A DNA stretch of 64,000 nt from Dermanyssus gallinae (GCA_003439945.1 QVRM01001473.1:438001-502000); one strand, 5' to 3'. Numbered from the stretch's first letter, positions 1 through 11,049 are shown. Notes: generated by a model not told the origin, from the letters alone. Program-made: numbers and translations.

Positions 1-1560
1 TTTATCATCAGTACTACAGGCTGTCTTTGATCTTACCGTCGGCACACCGTAAGCACTGTCAAGTGGAGTTAAGGTTACACCAAAGCAAAGAAATGACCAC
101 ACTTTCAATTAATCGGCCTTCTCGATCATTGGATGTCCACATACTGGAACAAGCACTACAATTAACCTACAGATGACATAAACTATATTGAAAAAACGAT
201 TAAGTGGTCTATTCGCATGGTCGCAAAATCAAAGAACGTGAGACTGCAGAGGCACAAGTCGTTGTTCGACAAAGAATGTCGACAAATAGAGCAAGTGATC
301 TGTCTGTTCAAACCCACAACGTTAACTGAACTCCTACAGTTGGCTAACTTGAAACGAATATTTAGAAATATGAAGAAGGAAAAGGGATTGCACTACGAGG
401 AACAACAGCGCGCTAGTTTTGGCAAGCGTGCAGAAACTATGGCTACTTCTTCCAAGACGACCAGTGCCTTCAAACCCATTGATACATGGCGGAGAGTGGG
501 TAGCCCACTTAACAAATCTATTAACGAGAGACCTCATATTGCCAGCTCAGAACCTTTTAGAAGAAATTGTTTATTTTACTAAAGGCGAAGTCAGAGCCGC
601 AAATTTTATTGAAGCAAAGCGGAAAATCATCAGGACCTGATCGTATTCTTAATGAACACCTGAAGTCTAACATTCTAACAAATATAACAGTCAAACAAGA
701 CGTTTTGTGCCCTATTGTGACAGAACTTCACAACGAATGTGTTCGACAAGAACAAATCCCTGATGAGTTGCGGAAAAGCTATCTACGACCTACATTTAAG
801 CGAGGCGATCGACGTCAGATGCAGTTGAATTTGTTTTAAACCATGTATCGAACTGCCTTTTTAAGAAGGAAATTACATATGCTGCGTTTATTGGTTTTCA
901 AACTGCTTTAGACTGCCTGCCGAGGAGCTGTTAATTAGCCACGCTTTGCAAAAGTTTTAACATAAGAGGCCCCCTTTTTAACCTCGATCATAATATATTA
1001 GCGCACAATATGATTTGGGTCAAAAACGGCGACCTCTATGTACAAACGCCCGTTAGACAAACTATCGGGGTATCGCAAGGAGACAGCTAGTCTATTTCTT
1101 TTTATCTTGTATATAACTGGACTCGCAGACTTACTGCGTAGTCTTAACGCCAATTTTGAATTTGATGCCGATGACCTGATCATTTTAACAAAATCTCGTA
1201 ACCATCTACAGGCTTACCTCAACGAAACTGAGAAATTGTGCGAAGAAAACAAGCTCAAGACTAACGCCGAAAAATCAAAGGTCTTACGTTTTAGCAGAGA
1301 AGGGTCATGCGCGGCCAGGGATCATGTTCTATCAATTTATGGAAAACCACTCAAATTAGTTAGTCATTTTTCGTATTTAGGCGTCACACTGACCCCTAGA
1401 GTCTCTTTAGTAGACATTGAGGAGATACAAGCAGAAGGCATGAAGTGGACATAAAAACAGCTATAAATTGCTTTGAAAGCAAAGTATTTTCTGTAGCAGC
1501 ATACATTTTTTATAGGGGTTTAGGGTTTAAAACACATTTACGTACGACTGAGCAAAAGCA
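1..1560 (+). mobile_element. Degenerate APE-type LINE, family A copy 1, 5' part (truncated by window edge)
   Basis: Remnant of a non-LTR retrotransposon ORF2. Conceptual translation gives the linker between endonuclease and reverse transcriptase (about 190-580, with 'LFDKECRQIEQ'). The RT start follows at 600-830 ('GKSSGPDRILNEHLK', then 'IPDELRKSYLRPTFKRGD'). The RT catalytic region is at 1038-1454 ('YITGLADLLR', a D-A-D-D motif at 1164-1175 where YADD is usual, then 'KTNAEKSKVLRF' and 'FSYLGVTL'). The post-RT segment at 1445-1530 reads 'INCFESKVFSVAAYIFY'. Reading frame changes and stops separate these pieces, so it is a pseudogene. The same motif order recurs at 6.3-8.0 kb, which defines the family. 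The rest of the element resumes at about 3083 after an intervening R1-clade insertion. The clade is uncertain; the protein style resembles LINE polyproteins common in tick genomes (from memory, not searched). Confidence 0.8.
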
Positions 1561-1799
1561 TACAGGGATTGACTCTCCCCAGAACATGCTCACACTCAGA
1601 CAGTATGGGACTCAGCCACCAAACAGCAACTCTCACCAGCAAGCATTGGCGCTTGGCAAGAGTCGAGCCGTAGGCTTAGGGCAATACCCACTAAAACCTT
1701 ACATAGAAACACGACAATGCCTACATATATGTAGCCCTCTTAAGATGACCCTCCGGCCTGCGGATTCTTGACAGAGAAGAGTAACTACGCACAGGCGGC

Positions 1800-3030
1800 G
1801 GGGAAATCTCGAAAGCTTTAGATCATTATGTCCTGCTTGTCGAGTCACATGGTGCAAGCGACTCTCTTATGCTTTCCACTAGTCTTCTTCTTCCGGCATC
1901 TTCATTGGCCTTTATAATACGTTGAATAGGCTTGGCAGCTGCGTCCCAGTTGCTGACCGACGTGAGCATGTGTGCGACTAGCTCTCCCAGAGTGTCCTTT
2001 CTGGGCATGCCTGGTGTTGGTTCATGCGGCGCATCTCAGTACCGTATGTTCCGGAGAGTCCACCTCGTCGCAATGCAAACATTGAGTTGAGTCAACCTTT
2101 CCTATCCGGTTTAGATACACCTATAAATCGCCCTGACTCGTGAAAACCTGGGTCAAATGGCAAGTAAGATGACCCTTGGGGCGATTCGTCCATCAGCGGA
2201 TGTTCGGAATAAGGTTCCTCACAGGCGCTCCTGGTTGTCCGTCCGGGATACTGTCCCACTCCTTCTGCCACCGATCGAGTGTTACCTCGCGTTCTTGTTC
2301 GAGTCCCTTAACTGGGTCATTCCATAGACGCCTTTAGGTCCCAGGGCACTGCCTCTGCCAGTACAAGCGAGGCCGCCGTACTGATAGTGCGATACCCCCG
2401 AATGATGCGAAGGGCGCCGATCCACTGAACCTTTCTCAAGAGCTTCGTCGTAGCGTATGTGCCCATTGTAGGCGACATCAAGACTGGCGAGCCAGAGAGG
2501 ATGATGGACTCGGACACGGACATTAGTAGTCTACGTTGGCTATCTCTGGGGCAGTGCGCGTTGGGCAATACCCTCACATGAGGGGTTCCCCGCAGTACCC
2601 GGTCCAGATGTATACCCAGGTATCTTGCCGTGTTCGTTAGCTCAATGTTTTCACCGGACAGCGTAAGCTTCAAAGAGCTTACGCTTAAAGCTTCTGCTTT
2701 TTCCCGATTAGTAGAATCGCCTCACTCTTCTGGGGGGCAAATGTTAGGCCGGCACCTCTCATCCAACTATCGATATCCGCTAGCGCAATATTGGCGTATG
2801 TCTCTAGCTCCATCTTGGTCCTGGCTCTGACGATCACAGCATAGTAATTCTACTCCCGGTGGATGGTGCTGAATGTTTAGAACGTCATCGTATGTTAGAA
2901 TCCAGAGGAGTGGTCCAATGATTGTACCCTGCGGCACTCCGGCAGTCATCTCCACGTTGGTGCGCCCGTTTTCGACCGTCCTATTCTTCAGGTAATCGGT
3001 AAACTAACTGTACCCGATACGGAGGGACGT
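1800..3030 (-). mobile_element. R1-clade LINE fragment (RT 3' half to C-terminal zinc motif), inserted in family A copy 1
   Basis: On the minus strand the translation runs in the order expected for an R1-clade ORF2. First comes the RT motif 'MTAGVPQGTIIGPLLW' (about 2955-2905). Then comes 'RYLGIHLD' with 'RRLLMSVSESIILSGSPV' (about 2630-2490), and 'KVQWIGALRIIRGYRTIS' followed by 'ASLVLAEAVPWDLKA' (about 2440-2320). A C-x2-C-x8-H-x4-C motif ('CLHCDEVDSPEHTVLRC', about 2085-2030) leads to a terminal 60-residue helix-rich tail ending at 1826. Several frame breaks occur, including at the YADD region near 2850, so it is dead. Flanking LINE A sequence resumes on both sides in matching order, which indicates insertion into that element. 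R1-clade assignment rests on the 'AYRTVS...VPWDL' and terminal CCHC style. Confidence 0.75.
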
Positions 3031-3082
3031 TTTTTCGTTGGAGCGTTTATGTAGCAACTTACTAACTTTCTACAATTGCACA

Positions 3083-3600
3083 ATACCTGACCTTGAGCCA
3101 TTTAAAAAGTCTGGACAAGCTGAAGGCTTACTATGTTAAGCGTGTATTACGGCTTCCAAAATGCGCATCGGCAACACTTGCCTTAGAGATGTGCGGAGAG
3201 AGAACACTTTTTGAAGATCTGGCATTTCATAACACACAATTTACAGCGCCATGCAAAGAGCGCCATAGAGCCATGCAAAATAACTGCGCCATAGAGCCAT
3301 GCAAAATAACAGCGCCATAGAGCCATGCAAAATAACCGGTTGCTAACCTGCCGAACAACTTGGCACGAGTATCAACATCACATATGCATGAAGCCCAGCT
3401 GTTTTAATATTGAAGATTGTGTTTGTAGCTTCTGTGGAGAGTGTGATATTGGACGCTATCATATCCTTGTATGTGCAGAAATTTGCGGAACATCCAAAGT
3501 TAAATACATATTGTGAGGCCGAAGTGTCACATCGTGTCATCTTGTGAAACATGAATCAACTGTATACCCAATTATATGGTGAAATAAATACTGAATTGAA
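3083..3600 (+). mobile_element. Family A LINE copy 1, 3' terminus
   Basis: Translation from 3083 gives 'HLKSLDKLKAYYVKRVLRLPK', then 'LALEMCGERTLFEDL'. It resumes at about 3340 with a C-terminal cysteine/histidine motif (C-V-C-S-F-C-G...RYHILVC, about 3418-3475). The same order is seen in the better preserved relative at 22773-23666 ('LDQLDKVKATFLKRVLGLPR', later 'CICRHCLQHCPRYHFEGC'). A 26-bp minisatellite interrupts the coding part. A putative 3' untranslated tail follows with an AATAAA-like sequence near 3583. This is the continuation of the element that starts at the window edge. Confidence 0.72.
3243..3336 (+). repeat. 26-bp minisatellite inside the LINE coding region
   Basis: Three nearly perfect tandem units of 26 bp (3259-3284, 3285-3310, 3311-3336; core GCGCCATAGAGCCATGC) are preceded by a 16-bp partial unit. 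The unit length is not a multiple of three, so each copy shifts the reading frame of the surrounding LINE. Confidence 0.9.
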
Positions 3601-4440
3601 TTATTCACGTGTGCTTAGTCGGTGTTTTCAGTACAAAGGCTCTCACGACGCTCGTCACAACCTTCTCGCTACGCTAACTAACTTCACCATGCATTGCTGT
3701 GCTGAAGGCATCGATCTCACAGTGTACCGGATACCACAAAATTACGTTCTAAGGATGTCAAGGGATTACAACCACTCTGTCGGCTTATGTAACGAAACAC
3801 TTCATTCTATCGTCTAGTGGAAGGGATTTAAACGCGTCTTCACAAACAAAAGAGCCACTTCGGTGGCGATGGCGTGCTAGGTTGGACAGACTAAGATGGC
3901 CACCCATGGCGCTTCGGCCATTGCGTGCCCTTGGAAAATGACAAGCTTCACTGCCGGACAGTGTCACCTCTCAAATCACGACACGCAACCAATAAGATTC
4001 CGTCCCAACTCAAACTCTCAACGTCGCCTCACCACACCTCGTCGGAGTTCCCAGGCCTCCCAGGCCCGGCAGCAAACCAGCCAAGCCGCGTGGAAGGTAA
4101 CTACGGTGTACGTCGTCAGTATGGACACTAATGACCACAAACAGCATATCAGCGTCAACGGGCAGCACCAGTCACAATTCAACAACAAATATGTTAGATG
4201 CTGGCAAGAGAGGCAACAGAGCAATTGAACATGATGATATAGAACACATCGGCCACATTCCTGCCGCATTTAGAGCAGCTGACTAATGCGGTCGACGCGC
4301 CCAGGAACGTTATGGTGTACCACCACCCCGGGTATCAAAATCGATCTAAGATTTGCTGGCGGTAACTAACTAACTGGTTAAAATTGTTTTTATCGGAATA
4401 TCTGTTTGCTAGCTACGACTGCTTCGATTGGTCGTGGGAC
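3600..4440. other. Unassigned interval between two LINE copies
   Basis: Short open frames on both strands (3551-3817 plus, 3896-4228 plus) have no recognisable domain. A TAACTAACTAAC string at about 4367 resembles the one after the stop codon of the LINE at 23.66 kb, so part of this may be LINE 3' sequence. Nothing else was identified. Confidence 0.4.
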
Positions 4441-4469
4441 TCTCTGTTTATTGATTTTGTTCCCTTCTT

Positions 4470-4930
4470 CACCCCCTTTAGAGTCAGAGGTCGCGCGTTC
4501 AACTTCTGGAAGGCTAATAATGGGTCAAGGCTTTCCGAAAGGAACTGAAGCTGGTTGAGGCAGAGAAGTCATCGTCGAGGAGCTTTGGGGGAAAAAAGAT
4601 GGGCAAATAGGGGACTAAGCAGTTCTGCAGAAACCAAACGTTAAAACGCTGCTGTCTAGGCGCAATACTAATGACGCAAAAAATGCCCAGCCCCTCATAA
4701 GTGCTATAACTGCAAAAAGAGTGATTTAAAGCACGCGGCAGGCATTATCGAGTGCCCTGCGTACAGGTAGCGCGTCAAAGAAGTCAGGGATCGCAAGACT
4801 GGCGACAGGGGTTCGAAACAAAGAACCTCACCACGACACGAGGTGATCAGAGAGAAAAAGACGACCGCCGACTAAACGCAGACACAAGCGATCACAGAGA
4901 CCGCTACGACCGGTAACGCTCAAGTATAGA
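4470..4930 (+). pseudogene. LINE ORF1 (gag-like) remnant with zinc knuckle
   Basis: At 4678-4770 one frame reads a cysteine/histidine knuckle ('HKCYNCKKSDLKHAAG', then 'ECPAYR' and a stop). It fits the C-x2-C-x6-H-x6-C pattern of nucleic-acid-binding knuckles in LINE ORF1 proteins, which coat the element RNA. Basic, Lys/Arg-rich translation follows in the same frame. It lies directly upstream of endonuclease-like sequence on the same strand, the normal ORF1-ORF2 order, so it probably belongs to family A copy 2. No intact start codon or full ORF1 is visible. Confidence 0.5.
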
Positions 4931-5371
4931 GCGAGACGCTAGCGGACGACGGGTTCTTGCCACACAAAATGACGATGAAAGAGAAACGGAAAAGGCAAGA
5001 ACAAGAGTAGCAAGATGACGAAACTCATGTAAATACGGATTCATTTAAGCCGTTCTAACGAAGCCCAGTCGATGCTGGATGCGAGCAGGCAGAAAATGAT
5101 GTGCAGCTGGTATTGATTAGCAAACTCAACCACAAAAAGAAATGGCATCCGTGTGGTCAAGGAAAGACCTGCTTTAGGAATGTAGGTAGACGGGGACGCA
5201 GTACTTTGAGTAATGCCTAAGTACCAGTCATATAACACGGATCAGGAAAAGCTGAACGCACTAGGCGGAACTCTATCGAGGACCAATTGTGTTCAGCTGT
5301 TACATATTGCCAAATATAAATTGACTGAAGTTCACCGACTTCCTAGGCAAGCTCGCGAACGAGATTAAGCG

Positions 5372-6221
5372 ATGCGCAGCAAGGACCAATTGTATTCTAA
5401 TTGGAGGAGATTTTATTGCAGCTGCAACGGAATAGGGAAGCAATTGATCAAACGGCAAACGTCAAGAGTTCTTAAAGTACCTATCCCAACTGGGCATGAT
5501 GATCTTCAACGATGGCCTTGGACCACAGATATACAAAGTACGAATATGGAGGAGACTTCCCAGTGCACCAGCGGTAAAACAGCTACTGAACAGAATGGCG
5601 CGCTAACAAAACTGACCTCAAAAGACTTCGCACGGAAGTGAGCACAAAAGGGTAAGTAATACATATTTATTTATTCACTATAATATTGGTAGCAGTTAAG
5701 GACCACTGAGTGGACCCGGCTTTTACGGTGTACGTCGCGAGAAATAGTGTTAGAAATCAACAACTATTACCTGATATGTATATATAGCCCACCAGAAAAG
5801 CAAGTCACAGATGTATTACATCAAAAAGGGTAAGTAATAGTACTAGATTTAAAATTATGCTACGTGGTATGCATCTATAGTTCACCAGCTGAACAATCCG
5901 CTGATATAATTCATAATATTGCAGACGCAATAACATTTTGCATTGATCCAAAAAAGAATAATATAAAAGGGACCGACTTAAACTGTGACTTATCAATAGT
6001 TAATGCACAAAGCGCGGCTTTTATTCTAGGAATTCATGAGCTTGCATTTTCAAATTGAAAACTGCGATAATGAGGTTGCGTACGCTAGCTGTAAGGGAAG
6101 AAGTGCAGTCGATGTCGTAATAACCTCAGTCCAGCAACCACAATCAATAATCAGCGAGGTGCACTCAAACCTCTTAGCTCATCGAAATCACTATAAATAT
6201 ATTACGTTTAATTGGCACTAA
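5372..6221 (+). pseudogene. LINE APE-endonuclease remnant(s), family A copy 2
   Basis: Translation near 5395 gives 'YCSCNGIGKQL', similar to the start of LINE endonucleases ('WNCNGI..K'). Two related endonuclease segments follow. One at about 5745-5830 reads 'EINNYYLICIYSPPEK'. A second at about 5850-6200 reads 'CYVVCIYSSPAEQ', then 'GTDLNCDL' (a degraded GDFN-type motif) and 'SAVDVVITS' (a degraded SxID motif). Both segments abut the string AGGGTAAGTAATA (5649 and 5827). This suggests either an internal duplication or two copies joined end to end. Stops and frame changes abound. The domain normally nicks target DNA for target-primed reverse transcription; this copy cannot be functional. Confidence 0.65.
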
Positions 6222-6299
6222 ACCTACAAGCTTAATGCACCCTCGGTACACACCATTAGCCTCTCATTGAACCACCCAGATATTACAACAAGCACTTTA

Positions 6300-6576
6300 A
6301 CTTATTCAACCAACAAACAATATGAGTGCCACCGACAGAACTATCCGATGGGCAATTCAGATTTCATGTATAAGGAAACCGTTATGTAAACCTACTGCGC
6401 ACAAACCATTATTTTATGAACAATGCAGAGCCATAAAATATATCATATGTAGTCACAGGGATCTTAGGCCGGAGAAACTACAACGACTCGCTAATATAAA
6501 ACGGAATTTAAAAACAATTGCGCAAGAAGAGAAGCAAGCATATGACAGCATTCAACGCGTGGCACGAATCCAATAA
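6300..6576 (+). pseudogene. LINE endonuclease-RT linker, family A copy 2
   Basis: The 84-residue frame contains 'TDRTIRWAIQ', 'HKPLFYEQCRAIKYIIC' and 'LQRLANIKRNLKTIAQEEK'. It aligns along its length with the linker of copy 1 at 190-420 ('EKTIKWSIR', 'LFDKECRQIEQVIC', 'LLQLANLKRIFRN'). This is the clearest evidence that the 1-3.6 kb and 4.5-8.0 kb elements are one family. The RT 5' half expected downstream (6.6-7.3 kb) is not recognisable. Confidence 0.7.
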
Positions 6577-6779
6577 AGTGCTATAAAATTATGGACATTC
6601 CTCCCAAAACGACTCACTTCACCAACTCCATCATTAATTTGCTCATTCAATAATTATTGTAAATTGATACTTCATTTTACGTATATATATCTCGTAGTGT
6701 CTCCGACAGAGGAATATTAATTATGACATGAACATTTTAACAAACATAAAATATAAACATAATGGGGAAGGTTGAGTAG

Positions 6780-6965
6780 TAATGCACCATCTCGTTTCAT
6801 TAAGACATCTGTGTACTAAGTTTTTGTCCGATCATGACCGATTATAATCTACTCCGGCATCCGCCTTGTCGAAACTGGAGACCGTAAAACCCAGTTTAAG
6901 AGTGGCCGGTCCAGGCCATGGACCCACGACTTCCCGAATGCAAGGCTTTGCCACTAACCCACTTT
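6780..6965 (-). mobile_element. Probable tRNA-derived SINE
   Basis: On the minus strand, from about 6962 downwards, the sequence reads TTAGTGGCAAAGCCTTGC (an A-box-like start). About 25 bases later comes CGTGGGTCCATGGCC (a degraded B box). A roughly 130-bp body follows that is unrelated to the neighbouring LINE. This is the layout of a tRNA-headed SINE with an internal Pol III promoter. It lies inside the region where LINE copy 2 should carry the RT 5' half. There is no second copy in the window to prove the boundaries. Confidence 0.4.
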
Positions 6966-7369
6966 GCTCAATGGCTTAAGGGCAAAACATTTTTTGAGAA
7001 ATTGAAATGAAATTTTCAGAAGAAGAGATCGCCAAAACATGACATCCCTAAAGTTAATGGTAAAATAAAAAAACTTGTTTGTTCGCTCGGTGATCTTAGG
7101 TATTTTACGTCGGTGGCAGCATGAGGTAAAAATTTGCAGATCAAACACCAGAAGTTTCACCACAAATGAAATCCAAATATCATGATAAATCGACGAGACC
7201 CCACTAAATTGTGTATGAACATATTAAAGAAAACAGAATTAGCCTGTGCCCGCAATTAATTCCATTGTAGAATGCATATCTACGCAGCTGTAAAATATCG
7301 AAATATTGGAGAAAAAGTTTTCTGCAACCAATTGACTTAAAGAACAGTAAACGCCCGTTTTCTATAAAC

Positions 7370-8030
7370 GGTATATAGCTGGTTTCGCAGACTTCCTTAG
7401 AAATGAAAAAGTAGCACTCGCATGTTATGCCGACGACATAATAGCTCTCGCAAAAAACGAAACCACCTGCCGGCTTATCTATGGGAAGCTCTAGATTAGT
7501 GCCAAGAAAACCAACAGACAATCAACATCGCAAAACAACAAGCCGAAAGGGAATAACCGTAATGCCCCGACTGCCATCCAAAGCAGACATATAGAAGAAA
7601 TGCGTAGTAAGGCCACCGCGGCCTTGATTTTAGTGGGAAATGTTACTGACATATAAATACAAATCGCGCTAAACTTATTTAGAATAAAATGTATGCCTAT
7701 AGTAAAAATATTGTCTTCACGCAACCTATTTTACATTCTCAGACTTAAAAACATAGATAAGATAAAATTTTACCTTACGACGTGCAGCGCACGTCGAACA
7801 TGCCAAAGCACAGATCGACGATGCTTGCACATGAAGTATGCCGCGAACGCACATATGTAGAACATTTAGTACTGGATAGGATACCTTTAAATACACAAGC
7901 CTTAGAAGCCTACAGAAAATTTAAGAATTGCAACATGCCATTTGTATTGCGACTCAGTGTCGAGAGATATGTTTTTGCAGTGGTCCATGGAAATTGTCAT
8001 CACACAGAAACAATTCAATAATATGCCGAA
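7370..8030 (+). pseudogene. LINE RT catalytic region and 3' end, family A copy 2
   Basis: One frame from 7372 reads 'YIAGFADFLRNEKVALAC', then Y-A-D-D (7426-7437) and 'IIALAKNETTCRL', and stops at about 7498. 'YIAGFADFLR' matches 'YITGLADLLR' of copy 1. Further fragments match the post-RT part: 'CQENQQTINIAK' (about 7500), 'LFRIKCMPIVK' (about 7676), 'IDKIKFYLTTC' (about 7752) and a segment at 7800-7870 aligned with 'LALEMCGERTLFEDL' of copy 1. The catalytic YADD is intact but the frame is broken repeatedly. Confidence 0.72.
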
Positions 8031-8935
8031 CAACATGGTATGGTTTACAAGATGACCGTGGTAGTTTACAAGATGACCGTGAAAGCGGAAAAACTAACAA
8101 TTAGCCTGGTCAAGATCCTATCGAGGACACGCGGAGCAGCTGAAGGTGAGAAAAGACGTTTCGCCTGGATAATAGAGTCCACCGTCTTTTACGCCACTCC
8201 AACATGCGGACCAAAGGCAATAAAGCTATGAAGGAACATGAAACTTCTGAACGCGCAAACAAAATTGGCAATTGACGAATCGCCAGTGCATACATAATAG
8301 TAGAAATAATCGTCATTATCGTGATGGCATAGCCCAAGATGATCAACGAACGGATACATGAGTCCAACAGAAACGGTGCCCACGAAAATAGAGGCCTGTA
8401 GACAGACGCTTAGAGAATTGCACGGGGAGTAGCATGGACCCATCATACAAACATAGGTACCAAGTAATCTCCTAGCTTGAGAAATGATTCAACAGAGAAC
8501 GTGGAGATGTCACCTACTACCCGACCGCACGTACCCGACGTTGACGGGACATGGGTGCTTCTAAAAATATCTGCTTAGAATAGGTGAAGCTCCGGACACC
8601 ACGGGCGAGGAGAATGGCGTGACCGACACGATTTTCCTCTACGCTGCATTTGAGGACTTACGACAGAGCTCACCGGAAATGTCGTCTTTAGACATGACAG
8701 TAACAGGCTTAGTCACCGCTCTGCTCAAAAGCGAGCGCAAATAGGAACAGGGTGTCGTACTTGTGGAGGGCATAATGAGAAGGATAAACAAGCCGGAAAG
8801 GACAATGAGACAAAAGGACAAGCCGGCGGCGATATGGAATGGCGGCTGAAGACCAAATAAGAAGGAAACAATAATAGACGCGTAGAAGAACCTCAATTTT
8901 TCAGCGAAGTTTAAAGAAGTTAGTTCCGATGGAAA
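8031..8935. other. Unassigned interval
   Basis: Only short open frames without recognisable motifs were seen on either strand. No repeat structure was detected. Confidence 0.4.
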
Positions 8936-9255
8936 TATGGGGCGGCGTGGTCTAAGGGACTATTGCGCAAGTCATGGTTGTCATCTACCGGGGTGTCGCC
9001 GGTTCGATCCCTGTTGTTGATCGAGTCTTCCTTGAGCGCTGTTTATCAAGAATACAGAGAGAGAGAGTTTATATACTGAGAGTATATAAACGCTCTCCTC
9101 CTGACTATACTGAAAGTCAGGGCCCGTGCTGCCACTAGGACTTTTGGGGAAACCCTAAATATGTCAACATGTCCGGCCCTCGGTGCACTCTGGTGCTGCG
9201 GTGAAGATATGCCTCACGGTGAGTTCCATGCCCGTAGGCTACGGAGAATAGTCTA
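8936..9255 (+). mobile_element. Probable tRNA-derived SINE
   Basis: A tRNA-like head begins at about 8938 with GGCGTGGTCTAAGG (A-box-like). At about 8998 it has GGTTCGATCCC (a near-perfect B box). The acceptor ends do not pair, so it is not a tRNA gene. A short GA run, a TATA-type inverted segment (TTTATATACTGAGAGTATATAAA at 9068-9090) and about 150 bp of unrelated body follow, ending near an A-rich stretch at 9260. Family and exact 3' end are unknown. Confidence 0.5.
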
Positions 9256-9950
9256 GAATAAAAAAACCTTCTCAGAAAATGTTTTTAATTTGAGTTTCGA
9301 TGGAAACGGTTGTGACATATGTTTAATTATTGGACCAGGATACAAATAAATACGATATATATCAACGTCACTCAAAGTGCGTCATCCAAATAATCCGGCT
9401 ATTTCGTTTTTATGAAGAACAATAATATTCATACGGCCTTGTAACCCAGCGCAGCAGACCTACACTCGGACAACCCAGAACCCCAGGAGTTCAACGCTCT
9501 CTTAATGACAAAATTCCACCCTTCCAGAATTTTCCGTTTTTAGGTGGATCAGAAGTATTTTGGCCCCCTTAGAGCTTTCAGAAGTTTTATCCTCTTAGAG
9601 AATTCTGAAATAAGTAAAACACACGAAAACCTGGAGGTGCAAGAGCAGGACTACTAGTGTTAGTATAAGGCGGGTGCGGTAAAGCATTCCATTCAAAATC
9701 CAGCAGTTCGACGGAATCATTCGGTCCTTGCTAAAAAGCATCATCACTCGAATGGGCCTTCGTAAATGCATTATTCTTTAACTCATGAAACAACACAGCG
9801 CTATCGCACCGAATTACATTCAATGCAACTGACTCGGCTGTACATCAGACGATCAAAATAACAGACGACAATTGTTAAGGCAACGCGCTCGGCTCCACCC
9901 ATATACATAACCCGTTAGACAAAAAATATATATATACATATATATATCAG
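9256..9950. other. Unassigned interval
   Basis: AT-rich unique sequence. No protein motif, tRNA-like head or tandem repeat was recognised apart from a short (TA)n at about 9927-9949. Confidence 0.4.
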
Positions 9951-9954
9951 ATCC

Positions 9955-10245
9955 GAAGGGCCTTGAAGTGCTAGGCTTAGCTTGGGAGGCGTTCCTGTAG
10001 AATTTGCCTCGGAATTCACATATCAGGGTGTTAAACTACCGCCAGACGGCGCATCGTTCGCCGCCCACGTACCAGTGAGTTGATAGTAGCCTTGTCGCCA
10101 TGACCTCAATCACGGCGCCACTAGAAGCCTACAGAACAAGCTCACTTAGAGTCCGACGCCTTTCATCGAGGATATTGTATACCGCTTGCAACTTCCATCT
10201 ATGGCTTTACCGCGAGAGTTTCGTAGGGGTTCAGAGCAGAGGATA
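9955..10245 (+). pseudogene. LINE post-RT scrap
   Basis: One frame reads 'VEFASEFTYQGVKLPPDGASFAAHVPVS' in two parts, matching the LINE region after the RT ('F.YLGV.L..D.S...H'). After a frame change, 'RVRRLSSRILYTACNFHLW' follows, resembling the next conserved helix. It is bounded on the right by a (TA)n tract at 10262. The family cannot be decided. Confidence 0.5.
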
Positions 10246-10261
10246 AGGGAAGTGGCAAGAA

Positions 10262-10290
10262 CATATATATATATATATATATATATATAC
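10262..10290. repeat. (TA)n microsatellite
   Basis: Uninterrupted TA dinucleotide run. Confidence 0.95.
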
Positions 10291-10574
10291 CCACACTTAT
10301 TCCGCGCCAGTAAACGCATGTGCGGCCTTAATTGAACAAGGAAAATGGAAACACTTGGGTTAGCAACGTGAACAAAATAGACTACTTTCATCTGTCTCAA
10401 CACTACCGGGACAATGAAACTTTGCACTGTGACGCGATAATGCAAAAACTAGATGTCTCATCTATACCACTTTGGGGAGAATGGCAGTTCTTGGCCCTGC
10501 CAAAGTGCAACGGTAAAGGGTTTCTTGGGGTCTCCGCCTCAGTGATCAGCATGACCCAGCATGACACTAGTATG

Positions 10575-10576
<2 letters not shown>

Positions 10577-10616
<40 letters not shown>

Positions 10617-10626
10617 TATATATATA
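10577..10626. repeat. (TA)n microsatellite
   Basis: TA run with one CAT interruption near 10615. Confidence 0.95.
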
Positions 10627-10873
10627 AAGCGTCATATTAGTAGACACGGTATCAGTCAAAAGATAATTTATTTGTTCTAAATACACGACTTACTCTAGAC
10701 GACTAGAATTCAGAAGTGTTATTGTTTAAGATTAAGTTAAGTAACCCGTGCCGAAGCATGGCTGGCCATGTCATACTAAAACGAATTTTCGTTTTAAGAC
10801 AAACTTATGGTTTAACTGTTTATTATCATTGTAAATTTATTATTATTGTAAACATAAGATCCTGTCGGCCTTG

Positions 10874-11020
10874 ATTTGTTGTTGTTGCTGTTGTGGTTGT
10901 TGCTGCTGTTGTTGTGGTTGTTGTTGTGATTGTTGTTGTCGTGGTTGTTGCTGTTGTTGTTGTGGCTGTTGTTGTTGTTGTGGTGACTGTTGTTGTTGTT
11001 GCTGCTGCTGCTGTGGTTCT
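10874..11020 (+). repeat. (GTT)n imperfect triplet tract
   Basis: GTT repeats with GCT, GGT and GTC interruptions. They read as poly-Val/Ala/Leu on plus and poly-Asn/Thr/Gln on minus. Open frames on both strands here are by-products of the repeat. Confidence 0.9.
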
Positions 11021-11049
11021 TATGTTTATGACACCCGTATACTCTAACA

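Noticed and set aside
8998..9009. Possible tRNA gene with perfect-looking B box
   Set aside because: The flanking arms do not pair into an acceptor stem and the head continues into a longer body, so a SINE is the better call.
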